A stretch of DNA of 64,000 bases from Altibacter lentus (GTDB taxonomy: Bacteria > Bacteroidota > Bacteroidia > Flavobacteriales > Flavobacteriaceae). Within the stretch, counting starts at the first letter, position 1; each line of letters begins with the position of its first letter. Below the pieces are notes generated by a model. It was given only the letters and a program-made list of their open reading frames with translations. It had not been told where the DNA came from and made no database searches. The stretch lies in contig NZ_KN050846.1 in the NCBI RefSeq assembly GCF_000746845.1, positions 751,394 through 815,393 on the forward strand, given 5' to 3'. A program made the position numbers and the translations under genes. Positions 36,075 to 45,884 of this stretch are shown piece after piece.

Positions 36075-37334
36075 TTACTCTCCCATAGCAGCTGCTACAG
36101 CAGCTGAAAGACGCTTATAGGTACCATTCTCCAATCGCTCTCGTATCGCCGAGAATGCTTCAAGAGTTTCGTTGATATCCTCCATGGTATGCGAAGCAGT
36201 TGGTATCATACGTAAAAGGATCAAGCCTTTAGGGATCACGGGATACACTACAATAGAACAGAAAATACCATGATTCTCACGCAGGTCTTTTACCAGAGCC
36301 ATTGCTTCAGGAATACTTCCTTTCAAATACACAGGTGTCACACAACTTTGTGTGGTACCAATATCGAAACCACGTTCTTTAAGCCCGTTTTGTAAGGCAT
36401 TTACGTTATCCCAAAGTTTGTCTTTCAATTCCGGCATGGTGCGTAACATGTCCAGGCGCTTCAGTGCACCTTCTACGAGTTGCATTTGCAGCGATTTAGC
36501 AAACATTTGTGAGCGCAAGTTGTATTTTAGGTAGTTAATGATCTCTTCATCGGCTGCGATGAATGCTCCTGTACTGGCCATAGACTTCGCAAATGTTGCG
36601 AAATAGACATCGATCTCTTCTTGTACGCCTTGCTCCTCTCCTGCTCCGGCACCTGTTTTTCCGAGGGTTCCAAAACCATGTGCATCGTCCACGAACAAAC
36701 GAAAGTTATATTTTTTCTTTAAGGCAACAATCTCCTTCAATTTACCTTGTTCCCCTCTCATTCCGAAGACACCTTCAGAAATTAAAAGAATACCGCCTCC
36801 GGTCTTTTCGGCAACTTTCTCGGCACGTTTCAAATTCTTTTCGATACTTTCCATATCGTTGTGCTTATAGGTAAATCGTTGTCCTAAATGCAGGCGAACG
36901 CCATCGATGATACACGCATGGGCATCCACATCATAAACGATCACATCGTCTTTTGAGACCAAGGCATCGATGGTAGAGACCATTCCTTGGTACCCGAAAT
37001 TTAACAGATATGCAGCTTCTTTCTTTACAAAGGCTGCTAATTCACGTTGCAATTGTTCATGAAGATCCGTGTGACCACTCATCATTCTAGCACCCATTGG
37101 ATATGCCGAGCCATATTTTGCACCGGCTTCCGCATCTACCCTACGAACTTCGGGATGATTGGCCAATCCAAGGTAGTCATTGATACTCCATGTGATTACC
37201 TCTTTTCCTTTAAAACGCATTCGGTTGGAAATAGGTCCTTCCAGTTTTGGAAATACGAAATAGCCTTCTGCTTGTTCCGCCCACTTTCCAAGAGGCCCTT
37301 TATCCTTATAAATCTTATCGAATAAATCTTTCAT
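36075..37334 (-). CDS. Alpha-oxoamine synthase (serine palmitoyl / cysteate acyl transferase-like)
   Basis: 419-residue PLP enzyme that joins an amino acid and an acyl-CoA with loss of CO2. PLP Lys250 is in FATFAKSMAST, the KS form seen in serine palmitoyltransferases; the Asp-His pair is DDAHG at 216-220; and SINDYLGLANHPEV and SAYPMGARMMSGHTDLH are typical. In flavobacteria members of this group make sphingolipids from serine or sulfonolipids (capnine) from cysteate. 2-amino-3-ketobutyrate ligase is less likely. An upstream PLP enzyme gene supports a lipid role. It has its own -7 box. Confidence 0.85.
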   Translation of the reverse strand: MKDLFDKIYKDKGPLGKWAEQAEGYFVFPKLEGPISNRMRFKGKEVITWSINDYLGLANHPEVRRVDAEAGAKYGSAYPMGARMMSGHTDLHEQLQRELAAFVKKEAAYLLNFGYQGMVSTIDALVSKDDVIVYDVDAHACIIDGVRLHLGQRFTYKHNDMESIEKNLKRAEKVAEKTGGGILLISEGVFGMRGEQGKLKEIVALKKKYNFRLFVDDAHGFGTLGKTGAGAGEEQGVQEEIDVYFATFAKSMASTGAFIAADEEIINYLKYNLRSQMFAKSLQMQLVEGALKRLDMLRTMPELKDKLWDNVNALQNGLKERGFDIGTTQSCVTPVYLKGSIPEAMALVKDLRENHGIFCSIVVYPVIPKGLILLRMIPTASHTMEDINETLEAFSAIRERLENGTYKRLSAAVAAAMGE

Positions 37335-37361
37335 CTATACAGCTTGTTTCTTTGTATGGCG

Positions 37362-37369
37362 CAAAAATA
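37362..37369 (-). promoter_or_regulatory. -7 box of the alpha-oxoamine synthase gene
   Basis: Minus-strand TATTTTTG, exact TAnnTTTG, 27 bases before the ATG at 37334. Confidence 0.5.
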
Positions 37370-37413
37370 CTTAAATTTAGTATTATAACACATTTATTTT
37401 TAAGAAGCATCCA

Positions 37414-37443
37414 TAAAAAAAGCCGCTACTTTCGCAACGGCTT
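37414..37443 (-). terminator. Terminator of the fold-II PLP enzyme gene
   Basis: On the minus strand AAGCCG and CGGCTT around a 12-base loop, then seven T residues. It lies about 20 bases after the stop of the upstream gene and separates it from the synthase transcript. Confidence 0.75.
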
Positions 37444-37462
37444 CTAATGGGAATATTTGGTT

Positions 37463-38500
37463 TTATTTTATGTATTCAATACTTACGTGCGATTCTGATT
37501 TTGCATCGAAGAAGCCCTGCTGGCTCATCCAGTCATCACTATAGATTTTGCTCATATAGCGTGAACCGTGATCCGGGAATATCACAACTACGTTGCTTTC
37601 TTCAGTAAAAATGCCTTCTTCGTCCAGTTGTTTTAGACCTTGCATGGCCGCACCGCTGGTATACCCAACAAACAGGCCTTCGGTCTTGGCGAGCTCTCGC
37701 GCAGTATGTGCGCTTGTTTCGTCTGTAACTTTTATAAATGAATCAATGGTATCAAAATCGGTCGCAGTAGGGATCAAATTCTTGCCTAATCCTTCAATTC
37801 TATATGGATAGATCTCATTTGCATCGAATTCACGGGTCTCGTGATATTTTTGCAAAACTGAACCAAATGCGTCGATCCCAATAACTTTGATATCCGGATT
37901 TTGTTCCTTTAAATAACGCGCTGTACCGGAGATCGTTCCTCCGGTTCCACTACAGGCTACAAGATGTGTAATCTTTCCGTTGGTTTGGTTCCAGATTTCT
38001 GGACCTGTGGTGTAATAATGAGCATCTATGTTCAATTCGTTGAAATACTGATTGATATATACTGAACCTTTGATCTCATTATGAAGGCGTTTTGCCACCT
38101 CATAGTAGGATCGCGGGTCATCGGCGCTCACATGGGCGGGACATACATATACCTTGGCTCCCATAGTCTTCAGCATATCGATCTTGTCCTTGGAGGATTT
38201 CGAACTTACGGCAAGGATGCATTCATATCCTTTTATGATACTCACCATCGCTATACTGAAACCGGTATTACCACTCGTAGTTTCAATAATGGTATCACCA
38301 GGCTTTAGAATGCCTTTCTTTTCGGCTTGTTCGATGATGTAAAGTGCAATACGATCTTTTGTAGAGTGTCCCGGATTAAAAGCTTCCACTTTTGCGAAGT
38401 AGTTGCCTTTCATTTTTGAAGTAATAGTGTTGAGCTTGATAAGAGGTGTGTTACCTATAAGTTCTAACACATTACTGTGGGCTTGAATTGCTTCTTTCAT
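37463..38500 (-). CDS. Fold-type II PLP enzyme (cysteine/cysteate synthase-like)
   Basis: 345-residue beta-family PLP enzyme. The PLP lysine is Lys48 in [12 protein letters not shown] (active cysteine synthases read NPGGSVKDR), the phosphate loop is ETTSGNTG, and [15 protein letters not shown] is intact. Overall it resembles the catalytic core of cystathionine beta-synthase but lacks CBS domains. Reaction is either cysteine synthesis or, given the adjacent alpha-oxoamine synthase, cysteate formation for sulfonolipids. The start is ATG at 38500; a longer open frame adds ten unlikely residues. Confidence 0.78.
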   Translation of the reverse strand: MKEAIQAHSNVLELIGNTPLIKLNTITSKMKGNYFAKVEAFNPGHSTKDRIALYIIEQAEKKGILKPGDTIIETTSGNTGFSIAMVSIIKGYECILAVSSKSSKDKIDMLKTMGAKVYVCPAHVSADDPRSYYEVAKRLHNEIKGSVYINQYFNELNIDAHYYTTGPEIWNQTNGKITHLVACSGTGGTISGTARYLKEQNPDIKVIGIDAFGSVLQKYHETREFDANEIYPYRIEGLGKNLIPTATDFDTIDSFIKVTDETSAHTARELAKTEGLFVGYTSGAAMQGLKQLDEEGIFTEESNVVVIFPDHGSRYMSKIYSDDWMSQQGFFDAKSESHVSIEYIK

Positions 38501-38554
38501 ATAGGGAGTTTTTTTACAAAACTTAGACAATCCTTCCTAAGTTTAAAAACCGTA

Positions 38555-38562
38555 CAAAGGTA
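38555..38562 (-). promoter_or_regulatory. -7 box of the fold-II PLP enzyme gene
   Basis: Minus-strand TACCTTTG, exact consensus, 54 bases before the start codon, so a leader of about 50 bases is implied. Confidence 0.5.
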
Positions 38563-38577
38563 CATTAAAATTTTTAA

Positions 38578-40713
38578 TTACTCTTTTATATCCTCCAAAT
38601 CGAGTAAAAATGCATAATCCATGGCTACTTCTTTCAGGGCCTCAAATCGACCTGAAGCCCCTCCATGGCCCGCGTCCATGTTGGTATGAAAATAGATTTT
38701 ACTATCGCCTGTGTTGTATTCACGAAGTTTCGCAACCCATTTTGCCGGTTCCCAGTACTGCACTTGCGAATCGTGATAACCCGTCGTTACCAAAATATTG
38801 GGATATGCCTGTTTTGTAACATTATCGTAGGGTGAGTAGGATTTCATATAATTATAATACTCCAATTCATTTGGATTACCCCATTCGTCATATTCTCCCG
38901 TTGTTAAAGGGATACTGTCGTCCAACATCGTTGTTACTACATCTACAAATGGCACCGATGCAATTACCCCGTTATAGATATCGGGTGCCATATTCACTAC
39001 TGCACCCATTAAAAGCCCTCCTGCAGAACCTCCCGAAGCATATAAGTGCTCCTTGGATGTATAGCCTTCTGCGATTAAAAATTTTGACGCATCAACGAAA
39101 TCGGTGAAGGTGTTTTTCTTTTTTAATAACTTCCCGTCCTCATACCATTTACGCCCCAGATACTCCCCTCCTCGCACATGGGCAATGGCAAAAATAAAGC
39201 CTCTGTCTAAAAGACTTAACCGCGAAGATGAAAAATAGGGATCGATGGTAGCTCCATAAGATCCGTAACCATACAATAGCAGCGGGTTACTACCATCTTT
39301 CTTAATGCCTTTGCGATACACCAGGGAAACGGGCACTTTGGTACCATCGGTTGCAGTAGCCCATACACGCTTGGACTCGTAATTATTCTTATCGAATTTA
39401 CCCCCTAAAACCTCAACTTCCTTTTTAACTGTTTTTTCGCGAGTCTCCATATTAAAATCGATCACAGAGGCCGGAGTGGTTAAGGAATTATACCCATAGC
39501 GAAGTACTTTAGTATCAAATTCGGGGTTTTGGGTGGTATAAGCAGTGTAGGTTTCATTATCGAATGGCAAGTAGTAATCCTCCTGATTATTCCAACTCAT
39601 AATCCTGATCTTGTTCAACCCATTGCTTCGTTCACTAACTACCAAGAAGTCCTTAAATATATCGATGTCCTCTAAAAGCACATCGTCACGATGCGGGATC
39701 ACATCGACCCAGTTTTCCTTTGAGGTTTTATTTTCTGAAGTCTTCATAAGACGAAAATTGGTGGAAGCATCTTTATTTGTCAATACATAGAAGTGATCTC
39801 CAAAATGCGAGATGTTATATTCGAGTCCGCGCTCTCTTGGCTGTAAGACCTTGAATGTTCCGTTGGGGGTATTGGCGTCCAATGTGCGAAATTCGGAGGT
39901 CAATGTACTGTAACTGCCAATGACGAGGTATTTATCAGATTTAGTTTTATAGACGTAAGTGTTGAACGTTTCATCTTCTTCTGTATAAATCAATTGATCG
40001 TTTGCCGGGTCGGTGCCCCGTACATGCCTGAATATCTGGTTGGAGCGCAGTGTTTGCTCATCCTTTCTAGTGTAAAAAAGTGTTTTATTGTCGTTCGCCC
40101 AAGTAGAACCACTGGTGGTAAGCGGGATCGATTGAGGCTGTATCTCACCGGTTTCAAGATTCTTAATATGTAGGGTATATTTTCTTCGGCTTAAAGTATC
40201 GACACCAAAAGCAACCCATTTGTTGTCGGGACTCACGTTGATACCTCTTAGGTCGTAAAAGGAGTGCCCTTTGGCCATTTCATTCACATTGAACATTATT
40301 TCCTCTTCTGCATCCAATGAACCCTTCTTTCGTGTGTAAACAGGATAATCTTTTCCCGTTTCAAATTTGGTGATGTAATAGTATCCATTATAAAAATAAG
40401 GTACCGAAGCATCGTCTTCTTTGATCCTGCTCTTCATTTCCTCAAAAAGATCCTCCTTTAGCTTCTTGGTATGCGAAGTCATCTTTTCGTAATAATCATT
40501 TTCTCGTTCCAGGTAATCGATCACTTCGGCATCATCCTTTTGGTTGAGCCAATAATAGTTGTCGATCCTCACGTCTCCGTGCTTTTCAAGGTTCTTGGCG
40601 ATTTTTTCGGCAGTAGGTGGCGTACTATCCATAGTTTGTTCTGAAGATTCTTTATTGCTGCATGAAACGGCAAAAGTAAGGGTTACTGCGCACATAGCGA
40701 TCAGATATTTCAT
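38578..40713 (-). CDS. Prolyl oligopeptidase, S9A family, lipoprotein
   Basis: 711-residue serine peptidase. A signal sequence ends in a lipobox (FAVSCSNKE, Cys at about residue 18), so the enzyme is anchored outside the cytoplasm, unlike cytosolic oligopeptidase B. Residues about 60-420 form the beta-propeller; the alpha/beta hydrolase domain carries Ser563 in GGSAGG, Asp648 in GYHDSQVQY and His683 in DAGHGG. The sequence GDVRIDNYYWL near the start and GYGSYGATIDPYF are typical of the PtrB branch. It degrades short peptides, probably in the periplasm for nutrition. Confidence 0.93.
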   Translation of the reverse strand: MKYLIAMCAVTLTFAVSCSNKESSEQTMDSTPPTAEKIAKNLEKHGDVRIDNYYWLNQKDDAEVIDYLERENDYYEKMTSHTKKLKEDLFEEMKSRIKEDDASVPYFYNGYYYITKFETGKDYPVYTRKKGSLDAEEEIMFNVNEMAKGHSFYDLRGINVSPDNKWVAFGVDTLSRRKYTLHIKNLETGEIQPQSIPLTTSGSTWANDNKTLFYTRKDEQTLRSNQIFRHVRGTDPANDQLIYTEEDETFNTYVYKTKSDKYLVIGSYSTLTSEFRTLDANTPNGTFKVLQPRERGLEYNISHFGDHFYVLTNKDASTNFRLMKTSENKTSKENWVDVIPHRDDVLLEDIDIFKDFLVVSERSNGLNKIRIMSWNNQEDYYLPFDNETYTAYTTQNPEFDTKVLRYGYNSLTTPASVIDFNMETREKTVKKEVEVLGGKFDKNNYESKRVWATATDGTKVPVSLVYRKGIKKDGSNPLLLYGYGSYGATIDPYFSSSRLSLLDRGFIFAIAHVRGGEYLGRKWYEDGKLLKKKNTFTDFVDASKFLIAEGYTSKEHLYASGGSAGGLLMGAVVNMAPDIYNGVIASVPFVDVVTTMLDDSIPLTTGEYDEWGNPNELEYYNYMKSYSPYDNVTKQAYPNILVTTGYHDSQVQYWEPAKWVAKLREYNTGDSKIYFHTNMDAGHGGASGRFEALKEVAMDYAFLLDLEDIKE

Positions 40714-40747
40714 AAAGGAAATGTTGAATATTAGAAATGCAAAGTAG

Positions 40748-40755
40748 TAAATTTG
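40748..40755 (+). promoter_or_regulatory. -7 box of the ybaB gene
   Basis: TAAATTTG, exact TAnnTTTG, 22 bases before the ATG, in the short divergent gap with the prolyl oligopeptidase gene. Confidence 0.5.
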
Positions 40756-40777
40756 CCTGAATTAAAATGATAAAATT

Positions 40778-41101
40778 ATGTTTGGAGATATTATGGGTAT
40801 GATGGGTAAACTCAAAGAAACCCAAGAAAAAGTTGAAGCGACAAAAAAAAGGCTGGATAGCGTACTGGTAGACGAGCAAAGTTCAGACGGATTATTGAAA
40901 ATTACCATCACTGCCAACCGTAAATTGAAGAATATTGAAATTGCGGATAGCCTGCTGGAAGACAAAGAACAGCTTGAAGATTATTTGGTGTTGACCCTCA
41001 ATAAGGCGATTGATAAAGCAACGCAGATCCATGAAGCCGAGATCGCTGCGGTTGCCAAGGAGGGCATGCCTAATATTCCGGGATTGGATATGTTCAAATA
41101 A
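40778..41101 (+). CDS. YbaB/EbfC nucleoid-associated protein
   Basis: 107-residue DNA-binding protein of the YbaB/EbfC family. The N-terminal helix ([26 protein letters not shown]) and C-terminal [16 protein letters not shown]...[17 protein letters not shown] are diagnostic. Members form tweezer-shaped dimers that bind DNA without strong sequence preference. In many bacteria the gene accompanies dnaX and recR; here it stands alone, divergent from a peptidase gene. A 25-codon open frame overlaps its stop codon but has no support. Confidence 0.93.
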   Translation: MFGDIMGMMGKLKETQEKVEATKKRLDSVLVDEQSSDGLLKITITANRKLKNIEIADSLLEDKEQLEDYLVLTLNKAIDKATQIHEAEIAAVAKEGMPNIPGLDMFK

Positions 41102-41308
41102 TGATCAATCCGCTTTCGAGCCTCTATATATATTTTAGAATGACTCTTTTTCAACAGGGGTTCTATAAGCTTGAATAGACTGTTTTTGAGGTAAGGAAAT
41201 AATTGACAAGAGCTTCTGTAGAAATCCTATGACGTTTTCGTTTTAAAACTTGATTTTTTTTGCGATATTGAAGAACATTTTCAAGTCTAATTTTAAAATC
41301 AAAAAAAA
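41102..41308. other. Intergenic region between ybaB and the YegP gene
   Basis: 207 bases, AT-rich. No terminator, -7 consensus or RNA fold stands out, so I see nothing supportable in it. Confidence 0.4.
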
Positions 41309-41629
41309 ATGTTTGAACTAAAGAAAAGTGGTGACAAATTTCACTTTGTCCTAAAAGCCGGAAATGGTCAGGTAATTCTATCGAGCCAAATGTATGCTTC
41401 CAAAGCATCTGCAATGAATGGTATCGAATCGGTAAAAAAGAATTGCGGTGATGAAAATTCTTTCGAAATGAAGACCGCCAAGAACGGAAAGGTCCACTTC
41501 AACATAAAGTCAAGTAATGGCCAAATAATTGGCAGTAGCCAAATGTATGCAGGTGAATCTGGCGCAAAGAACGGTATGGCTTCGGTTGCGAAGAATGCTC
41601 CCGGTGCCGATGTGAAATTGGTAGAATAA
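41309..41629 (+). CDS. YegP-type protein with two DUF1508 repeats
   Basis: 106 residues built of two tandem DUF1508 repeats: residues about 1-50 (FELKKSGDKFHFVLKAGNGQ, SSQMYASKASAMNGIESVKKN) and 52-103 (FEMKTAKNGKVHFNIKSSNGQ, SSQMYAGESGAKNGMASVAKN). Each repeat is a small beta-rich unit. No signal peptide is visible. Some members are stress-induced, but no mechanism is established. It is a single-gene unit closed by a terminator shared with the convergent aldolase gene. Confidence 0.88.
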   Translation: MFELKKSGDKFHFVLKAGNGQVILSSQMYASKASAMNGIESVKKNCGDENSFEMKTAKNGKVHFNIKSSNGQIIGSSQMYAGESGAKNGMASVAKNAPGADVKLVE

Positions 41630-41654
41630 CCAGAGTTTACTTAGTAACAGCTAT

Positions 41655-41683
41655 AAAAAAACCTCACGCCAGAGGTTTTTTTT
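41655..41683. terminator. Bidirectional terminator
   Basis: AAAAAAACCTC and GAGGTTTTTTTT around a 6-base loop; its 3' end reaches the stop codon of the convergent threonine aldolase gene. Confidence 0.85.
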
Positions 41684-42704
41684 AATTGTAATTGCTTAGT
41701 ACATTCAGAAATCGGTCATGCATGGCATCGTTATAGTCCAGATGGGTTACCACACGCAGCTTCCCCTGCCCCATATTACTTATCCTAATTTGTAACTGCG
41801 AAAGATCTTCCATGAATTTAATTTCGGACATCCCTTCGGAAAGGTAAAATATTACAATGTTGGTCTCGGTAGGTTCAACCTTTCGAACATAATTTTGTGC
41901 TTCTAAGGCTTTGGCGATCTCTCCGGCCTTCTTGTGATCTTCGGCCAGGCGCTCTACATGATGATCCAGCGCATATAACCCTGCTGCGGCCATATAGCCT
42001 ATTTGACGCATACCACCTCCCAGCACCTTACGCACCCGCATTGCCTTTTGCATGATTTCCTTATTTCCTATCAATACCGTCCCCAACGGAGTACCAAGGC
42101 CTTTACTGAGACAGATGGAGATGGTATCGAAGATCTTACCGTATTGTTCAGGTGCCTCTTTCTTTGCAACAATCGCATTCATTAACCGTGCACCGTCCAA
42201 ATGCAGACCTAAGCCGTGTTCTTTGGCTACCTGGTGAATTCGCAACATCTCTTCAAAATCGTAGCAGGCTCCTCCCCCCTTGTTCGTGGTATTCTCTAAA
42301 CAAACCAAAGAGGTAAGCGGACTGTGATAAAAGTCCGGGGGATTAATAGCCTCCTTCACTTGATGGGCAGTGATCATTCCTCGGTCGCCATCGACTAGTT
42401 TGCAGGATACACCGCTGTTAAAGGAAACACCTCCGCCTTCATAATTATATACATGCGCCCACTTGTCACAAATCAATTGTTCTCCGGGCTGTGTATGCAT
42501 TTTAATGGCCGCTTGATTCGCCATGCTTCCGGTTGGAAAGAACAAACCCGCATCCATTTTAAAAAGTGCTGCCAATCTTGCTTCCAGCTCATTAACTGTT
42601 GGATCTTCCTTATATACGTCATCTCCTGTTTCGGCATTGAGAATGGCTTCCATCATGCCCTTGGTGGGCTTGGTCACCGTATCACTTCGTAGGTCAATAA
42701 GCAT
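41682..42704 (-). CDS. ltaE: Threonine aldolase
   Basis: 340-residue PLP enzyme that splits threonine or allo-threonine into glycine and acetaldehyde. The start LIDLRSDTVTKPTKGM is the family hallmark; the PLP lysine is Lys201 in SICLSKGLGTPLGTVL, and LGLHLDGARLMNA holds the aspartate that contacts PLP. No signal peptide, cytosolic. It is separated from the gene upstream of it by 3 bases and is the last of a three-gene minus-strand unit with a zinc metalloprotease; a metabolic link to the protease is not evident. Confidence 0.92.
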   Translation of the reverse strand: MLIDLRSDTVTKPTKGMMEAILNAETGDDVYKEDPTVNELEARLAALFKMDAGLFFPTGSMANQAAIKMHTQPGEQLICDKWAHVYNYEGGGVSFNSGVSCKLVDGDRGMITAHQVKEAINPPDFYHSPLTSLVCLENTTNKGGGACYDFEEMLRIHQVAKEHGLGLHLDGARLMNAIVAKKEAPEQYGKIFDTISICLSKGLGTPLGTVLIGNKEIMQKAMRVRKVLGGGMRQIGYMAAAGLYALDHHVERLAEDHKKAGEIAKALEAQNYVRKVEPTETNIVIFYLSEGMSEIKFMEDLSQLQIRISNMGQGKLRVVTHLDYNDAMHDRFLNVLSNYN

Positions 42705-42707
42705 GTG

Positions 42708-43331
42708 TTATATTTTTTGTCTTCGGAAATTTGGTTGAGCTTTTTCAATAATAGGATCTAAAAGGGTATCCAGTGCAACTACTTTAAGTCTCTGGTTGTA
42801 ATCGTAGTTCATATTGGGAGCATCTCGGTTCGTTTTTAAATAAAGTAGATTGTATTCATGACTGCTTATACTATCTGCACTGTAAAAATCAAAGCCTCTA
42901 TGGCAATTGTTCACTTCGGTGCGAAGCAGCGGACCGGTTCGCATAGGTCCTGCATCGTACCTTTTTACCTTATTGGTCTGTAAATCCATGGTATGTTCCT
43001 TGTAAAAATCAATAGCTTCATTGGTTTCCAAAGGAAGACTATAGAACCAACCGCAATTGTCAAATTTCTTGATCATAGGCGCTCCCTCTTCTTCCCAAAA
43101 TACAAAGCTCTCAAGATAAGTACCTTGTGTGATACATCGGGAGCCATCATCAAGTGTAAACATTTCTACAGTTCCTGTGCAGAACCGTTCGTTCACAAAA
43201 AAAGTATCAATCCCCCGCTCCTGCAAACTTTTAGCGAATTTCGAGACCTCATTACGGACATAGACCTCATCGCGCTGTGCCATACTTAAGGAGACTGTAC
43301 AAATGATCAATAAAATGGTTAGTTTTTTCAT
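42708..43331 (-). CDS. Secreted protein, unknown
   Basis: 207 residues with a signal peptide (MKKLTILLIICTVSLSMAQ). The mature part contains several cysteines (RFCTGT, SRCIT, NNCHRG, DNCGWF) that could form disulfides. I do not recognise a family. It lies 11 bases after the zinc metalloprotease gene and 3 bases before the aldolase gene. The open frame extends 11 codons upstream, but the ATG at 43331 starts the signal peptide. Confidence 0.7.
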   Translation of the reverse strand: MKKLTILLIICTVSLSMAQRDEVYVRNEVSKFAKSLQERGIDTFFVNERFCTGTVEMFTLDDGSRCITQGTYLESFVFWEEEGAPMIKKFDNCGWFYSLPLETNEAIDFYKEHTMDLQTNKVKRYDAGPMRTGPLLRTEVNNCHRGFDFYSADSISSHEYNLLYLKTNRDAPNMNYDYNQRLKVVALDTLLDPIIEKAQPNFRRQKI

Positions 43332-43342
43332 GATTATCAATT

Positions 43343-45751
43343 TTATGGATGAATAGCAAAGCATTGAAAACTCCCAATAGGACTGCCATCCGGAATATCG
43401 GGCGGTGCCACCACTTTGAAGTTTTCAGGCTTGACCCTAAATGTAGCAATTTCCCGGTTCAATTGTTTACTAAAGGCATCTTCCTTTTTAGATAGCTCCT
43501 TGGCCAGTTGGTCAATAGTCTCGTTCACAAGGCCTTTGGTTTGTGCGATTGCTCCATTATGAAGCGACAGCTGCATTAAAGCTTGTAATGTGGTATACTG
43601 GATGGTTTGTTGTACTTCTTTTCTGTAGGCGGTGTTTTCAGAGGGTGAAAAAACTGCTTTCACCAATTGATTTAACACGTCTTCCAATCCCAGGTTATTC
43701 GGGTCGAGGGCATATTGCTGTACCAATCTGTTGGCACGTTCGTAGTGTAATAACAACCCAAGGGTCATATTACTGGAGGTGGCAGCAGCTCCCAGGGCAT
43801 CAAAAGCCACGCCCATCTCACTTTTAAACGATTCTCTAGTGCGTCCATATCCGTATGTTCGTGGAGGAAACAGCCTTAATTTGACCTCGGGTATGGCCAA
43901 GGTTTCGGTGCTTAGGGTGCTTAGCACCGCATTAAGTGCCCGTTGCTGTTGTTTCTTCGGAAGGGTGGTGACGATCGTTCCTGCTTCGCCCTTAAGAGCA
44001 TAATTGTAGTCTAACCCGCCTATGAGCTTTACCGCAGCTTCAGTTTGGAACCGATGGTAGAAATAGAGTGGTACGAAGACATCCTCCAAGAGGGAATAAG
44101 GCTCTCCGGTTCGGATATTATCTTCGGAAAAATTTGAGATCGCCTTCTTCCGAAGGGCTAATACGGCTTCCAGTTCTTCTGAAGCATTCGTTCCGTTATC
44201 CCATAAATGGGCACCAACATGTGCGCCCCCGCGCGCTCGTGCATCGCTGTCTGTGATGTAGCGCAAGCCATTCTCAAATGCTGTACGTAACAGCGAATTT
44301 AAATATTGTTCTTCATCGATCCCCTCGGGCACATCGCTATAGCTGTAGGCTACGGTCACTTTGTCCCACGCTCCTATTCCTGTAGCGTACGCATCACTAA
44401 AATCTACGATTCCATTTGTTAACCGAAGCGTGGGATGCGGATAATCCATAACACTGGCACGTCCGTTGGTACTTGCTGCAAAATTATGTGCAAAGCCAAT
44501 GGTGTGACCAACCTCATGTGCAGAGAGTTGTCGAATTCGCGCCAGAGCCATATCCAGCATTTGCCGGTAGTTGGTATCGCTCTGTGCAAAAGGTTGATTG
44601 GCCAAGGCTTGTGCGATCATGAAATCCTGTCGAATGCGAAGACTTCCCAAGCTTACGTGTCCTTTAATGATCTCTCCGGTACGGGGATCGGAAATGGTCG
44701 ATCCATAGCTCCACCCGCGTGTGGAACGATGTACCCATTGGATTACATTATAACGTACATCCATTGGGTCTGCATCTTCGGGCAGCATATGCACCTGAAA
44801 GGCATTGGTATACCCAATAGCTTCAAAAGCTTCATTCCACCAACGAGCCCCTTCCAACAACGCCGACCGAATGGGCTCGGGTGTTCCCGGATCAAGATAA
44901 TAGACAATAGGCTCTTTTGCCTCACTACGCAACGCGTTAGGATCTTTTTTCTCAAGATGATGCCGCATGATAAACCGTTTGGTGATAGGTTCCCAAATAG
45001 GCGTGCTGTAGTCCATATAGCTCATAGGGTACGAACCGCTACGCGGGTCGAATACCCTGGGCTTATAAGTGTTCTTGGGCAGTTCCACGAAACTATGATG
45101 CTGAATTACGGAAACAGCGTTCGCATTGGGGGCAACCGTACGAAGATTGCGTCCCGAAGGTTCGCCTGTAAAAGTAAGGAGCGCCTCAAACTCTACATTC
45201 TTTGGAAAAGCTTTGGTGCGTTCCATCCAAAGAACGTTTCGATCCTTATCTAGCTTGTAGGTGCCTTCCTTATTGTTCTTCAAGGTTTGGGCTACTTGGT
45301 GAGCGTCTTGCAGGAGAAAGGGAGTTAGATCAATGATGTACTTTGTTCCTTGGGTCTCTTTAATTTCGAAACCGAATAATACCGAGCGAGCAAAGGCTTC
45401 GGTAATGGAGCGTTTTTCAAGTTCGTTATCGGTATCGGCACGGTATTGAAGGTTGGATTGTATCAATAAAAGTTTATTGCCGGCCTTTACGAACTTTACA
45501 ACCTCACCGCCTCCCAATTGGCCTCGGTCCAGACCAATATCGTTCGAGCCCAGCCCGGTACGCAGAGAATGGACGTATAAGAATTCGGTATCCAGTTGAT
45601 CGACCTCAAGATAGATGTTTCCTTCTGCTTCAGAATAGTAGAAATTGAAATAGCCTTCAAACTTTTGCAAATGCTCTTTTTTTGATAAAAACTGCCCGGT
45701 AACGGTAGACATTCCGAAGCACAAAGCGATACAACACATCACATATTTCAT
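43343..45751 (-). CDS. Zinc-dependent metalloprotease (DUF5117 type)
   Basis: 802-residue exported enzyme. A signal peptide (about 1-19, STVTGQ) is followed by a DUF5117-like beta region, then a metzincin site HEVGHTIGFAH near residues 411-421 giving the HExxHxxGxxH zinc motif with Glu as base. The family is annotated as zinc-dependent metalloprotease with DUF5117 in many Bacteroidota; natural substrates are unknown. It heads the three-gene unit and lies 155 bases from prfB, divergently. Confidence 0.87.
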   Translation of the reverse strand: MKYVMCCIALCFGMSTVTGQFLSKKEHLQKFEGYFNFYYSEAEGNIYLEVDQLDTEFLYVHSLRTGLGSNDIGLDRGQLGGGEVVKFVKAGNKLLLIQSNLQYRADTDNELEKRSITEAFARSVLFGFEIKETQGTKYIIDLTPFLLQDAHQVAQTLKNNKEGTYKLDKDRNVLWMERTKAFPKNVEFEALLTFTGEPSGRNLRTVAPNANAVSVIQHHSFVELPKNTYKPRVFDPRSGSYPMSYMDYSTPIWEPITKRFIMRHHLEKKDPNALRSEAKEPIVYYLDPGTPEPIRSALLEGARWWNEAFEAIGYTNAFQVHMLPEDADPMDVRYNVIQWVHRSTRGWSYGSTISDPRTGEIIKGHVSLGSLRIRQDFMIAQALANQPFAQSDTNYRQMLDMALARIRQLSAHEVGHTIGFAHNFAASTNGRASVMDYPHPTLRLTNGIVDFSDAYATGIGAWDKVTVAYSYSDVPEGIDEEQYLNSLLRTAFENGLRYITDSDARARGGAHVGAHLWDNGTNASEELEAVLALRKKAISNFSEDNIRTGEPYSLLEDVFVPLYFYHRFQTEAAVKLIGGLDYNYALKGEAGTIVTTLPKKQQQRALNAVLSTLSTETLAIPEVKLRLFPPRTYGYGRTRESFKSEMGVAFDALGAAATSSNMTLGLLLHYERANRLVQQYALDPNNLGLEDVLNQLVKAVFSPSENTAYRKEVQQTIQYTTLQALMQLSLHNGAIAQTKGLVNETIDQLAKELSKKEDAFSKQLNREIATFRVKPENFKVVAPPDIPDGSPIGSFQCFAIHP

Positions 45752-45884
45752 AGAATTTGATTTCCGACAGCAATTCTCCCCCTAATGCTCCTTGAAAAGG
45801 TCGCTTTTAGAACTACTACACAATTAGTTAGCCCTAAAACTATAAAATTCAGATAAAATAGTTTCGGTTTGACGGGGGTATTTC

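Noticed and set aside
41101-41178. 25-codon open frame overlapping the ybaB stop codon (TAATG)
   Set aside because: Too short and without similarity or composition support; kept only as a possibility of translational coupling.
44435-45253. 272-codon plus-strand open frame inside the zinc metalloprotease gene
   Set aside because: It is an antisense shadow of a well-supported protein and shows no recognisable domain.
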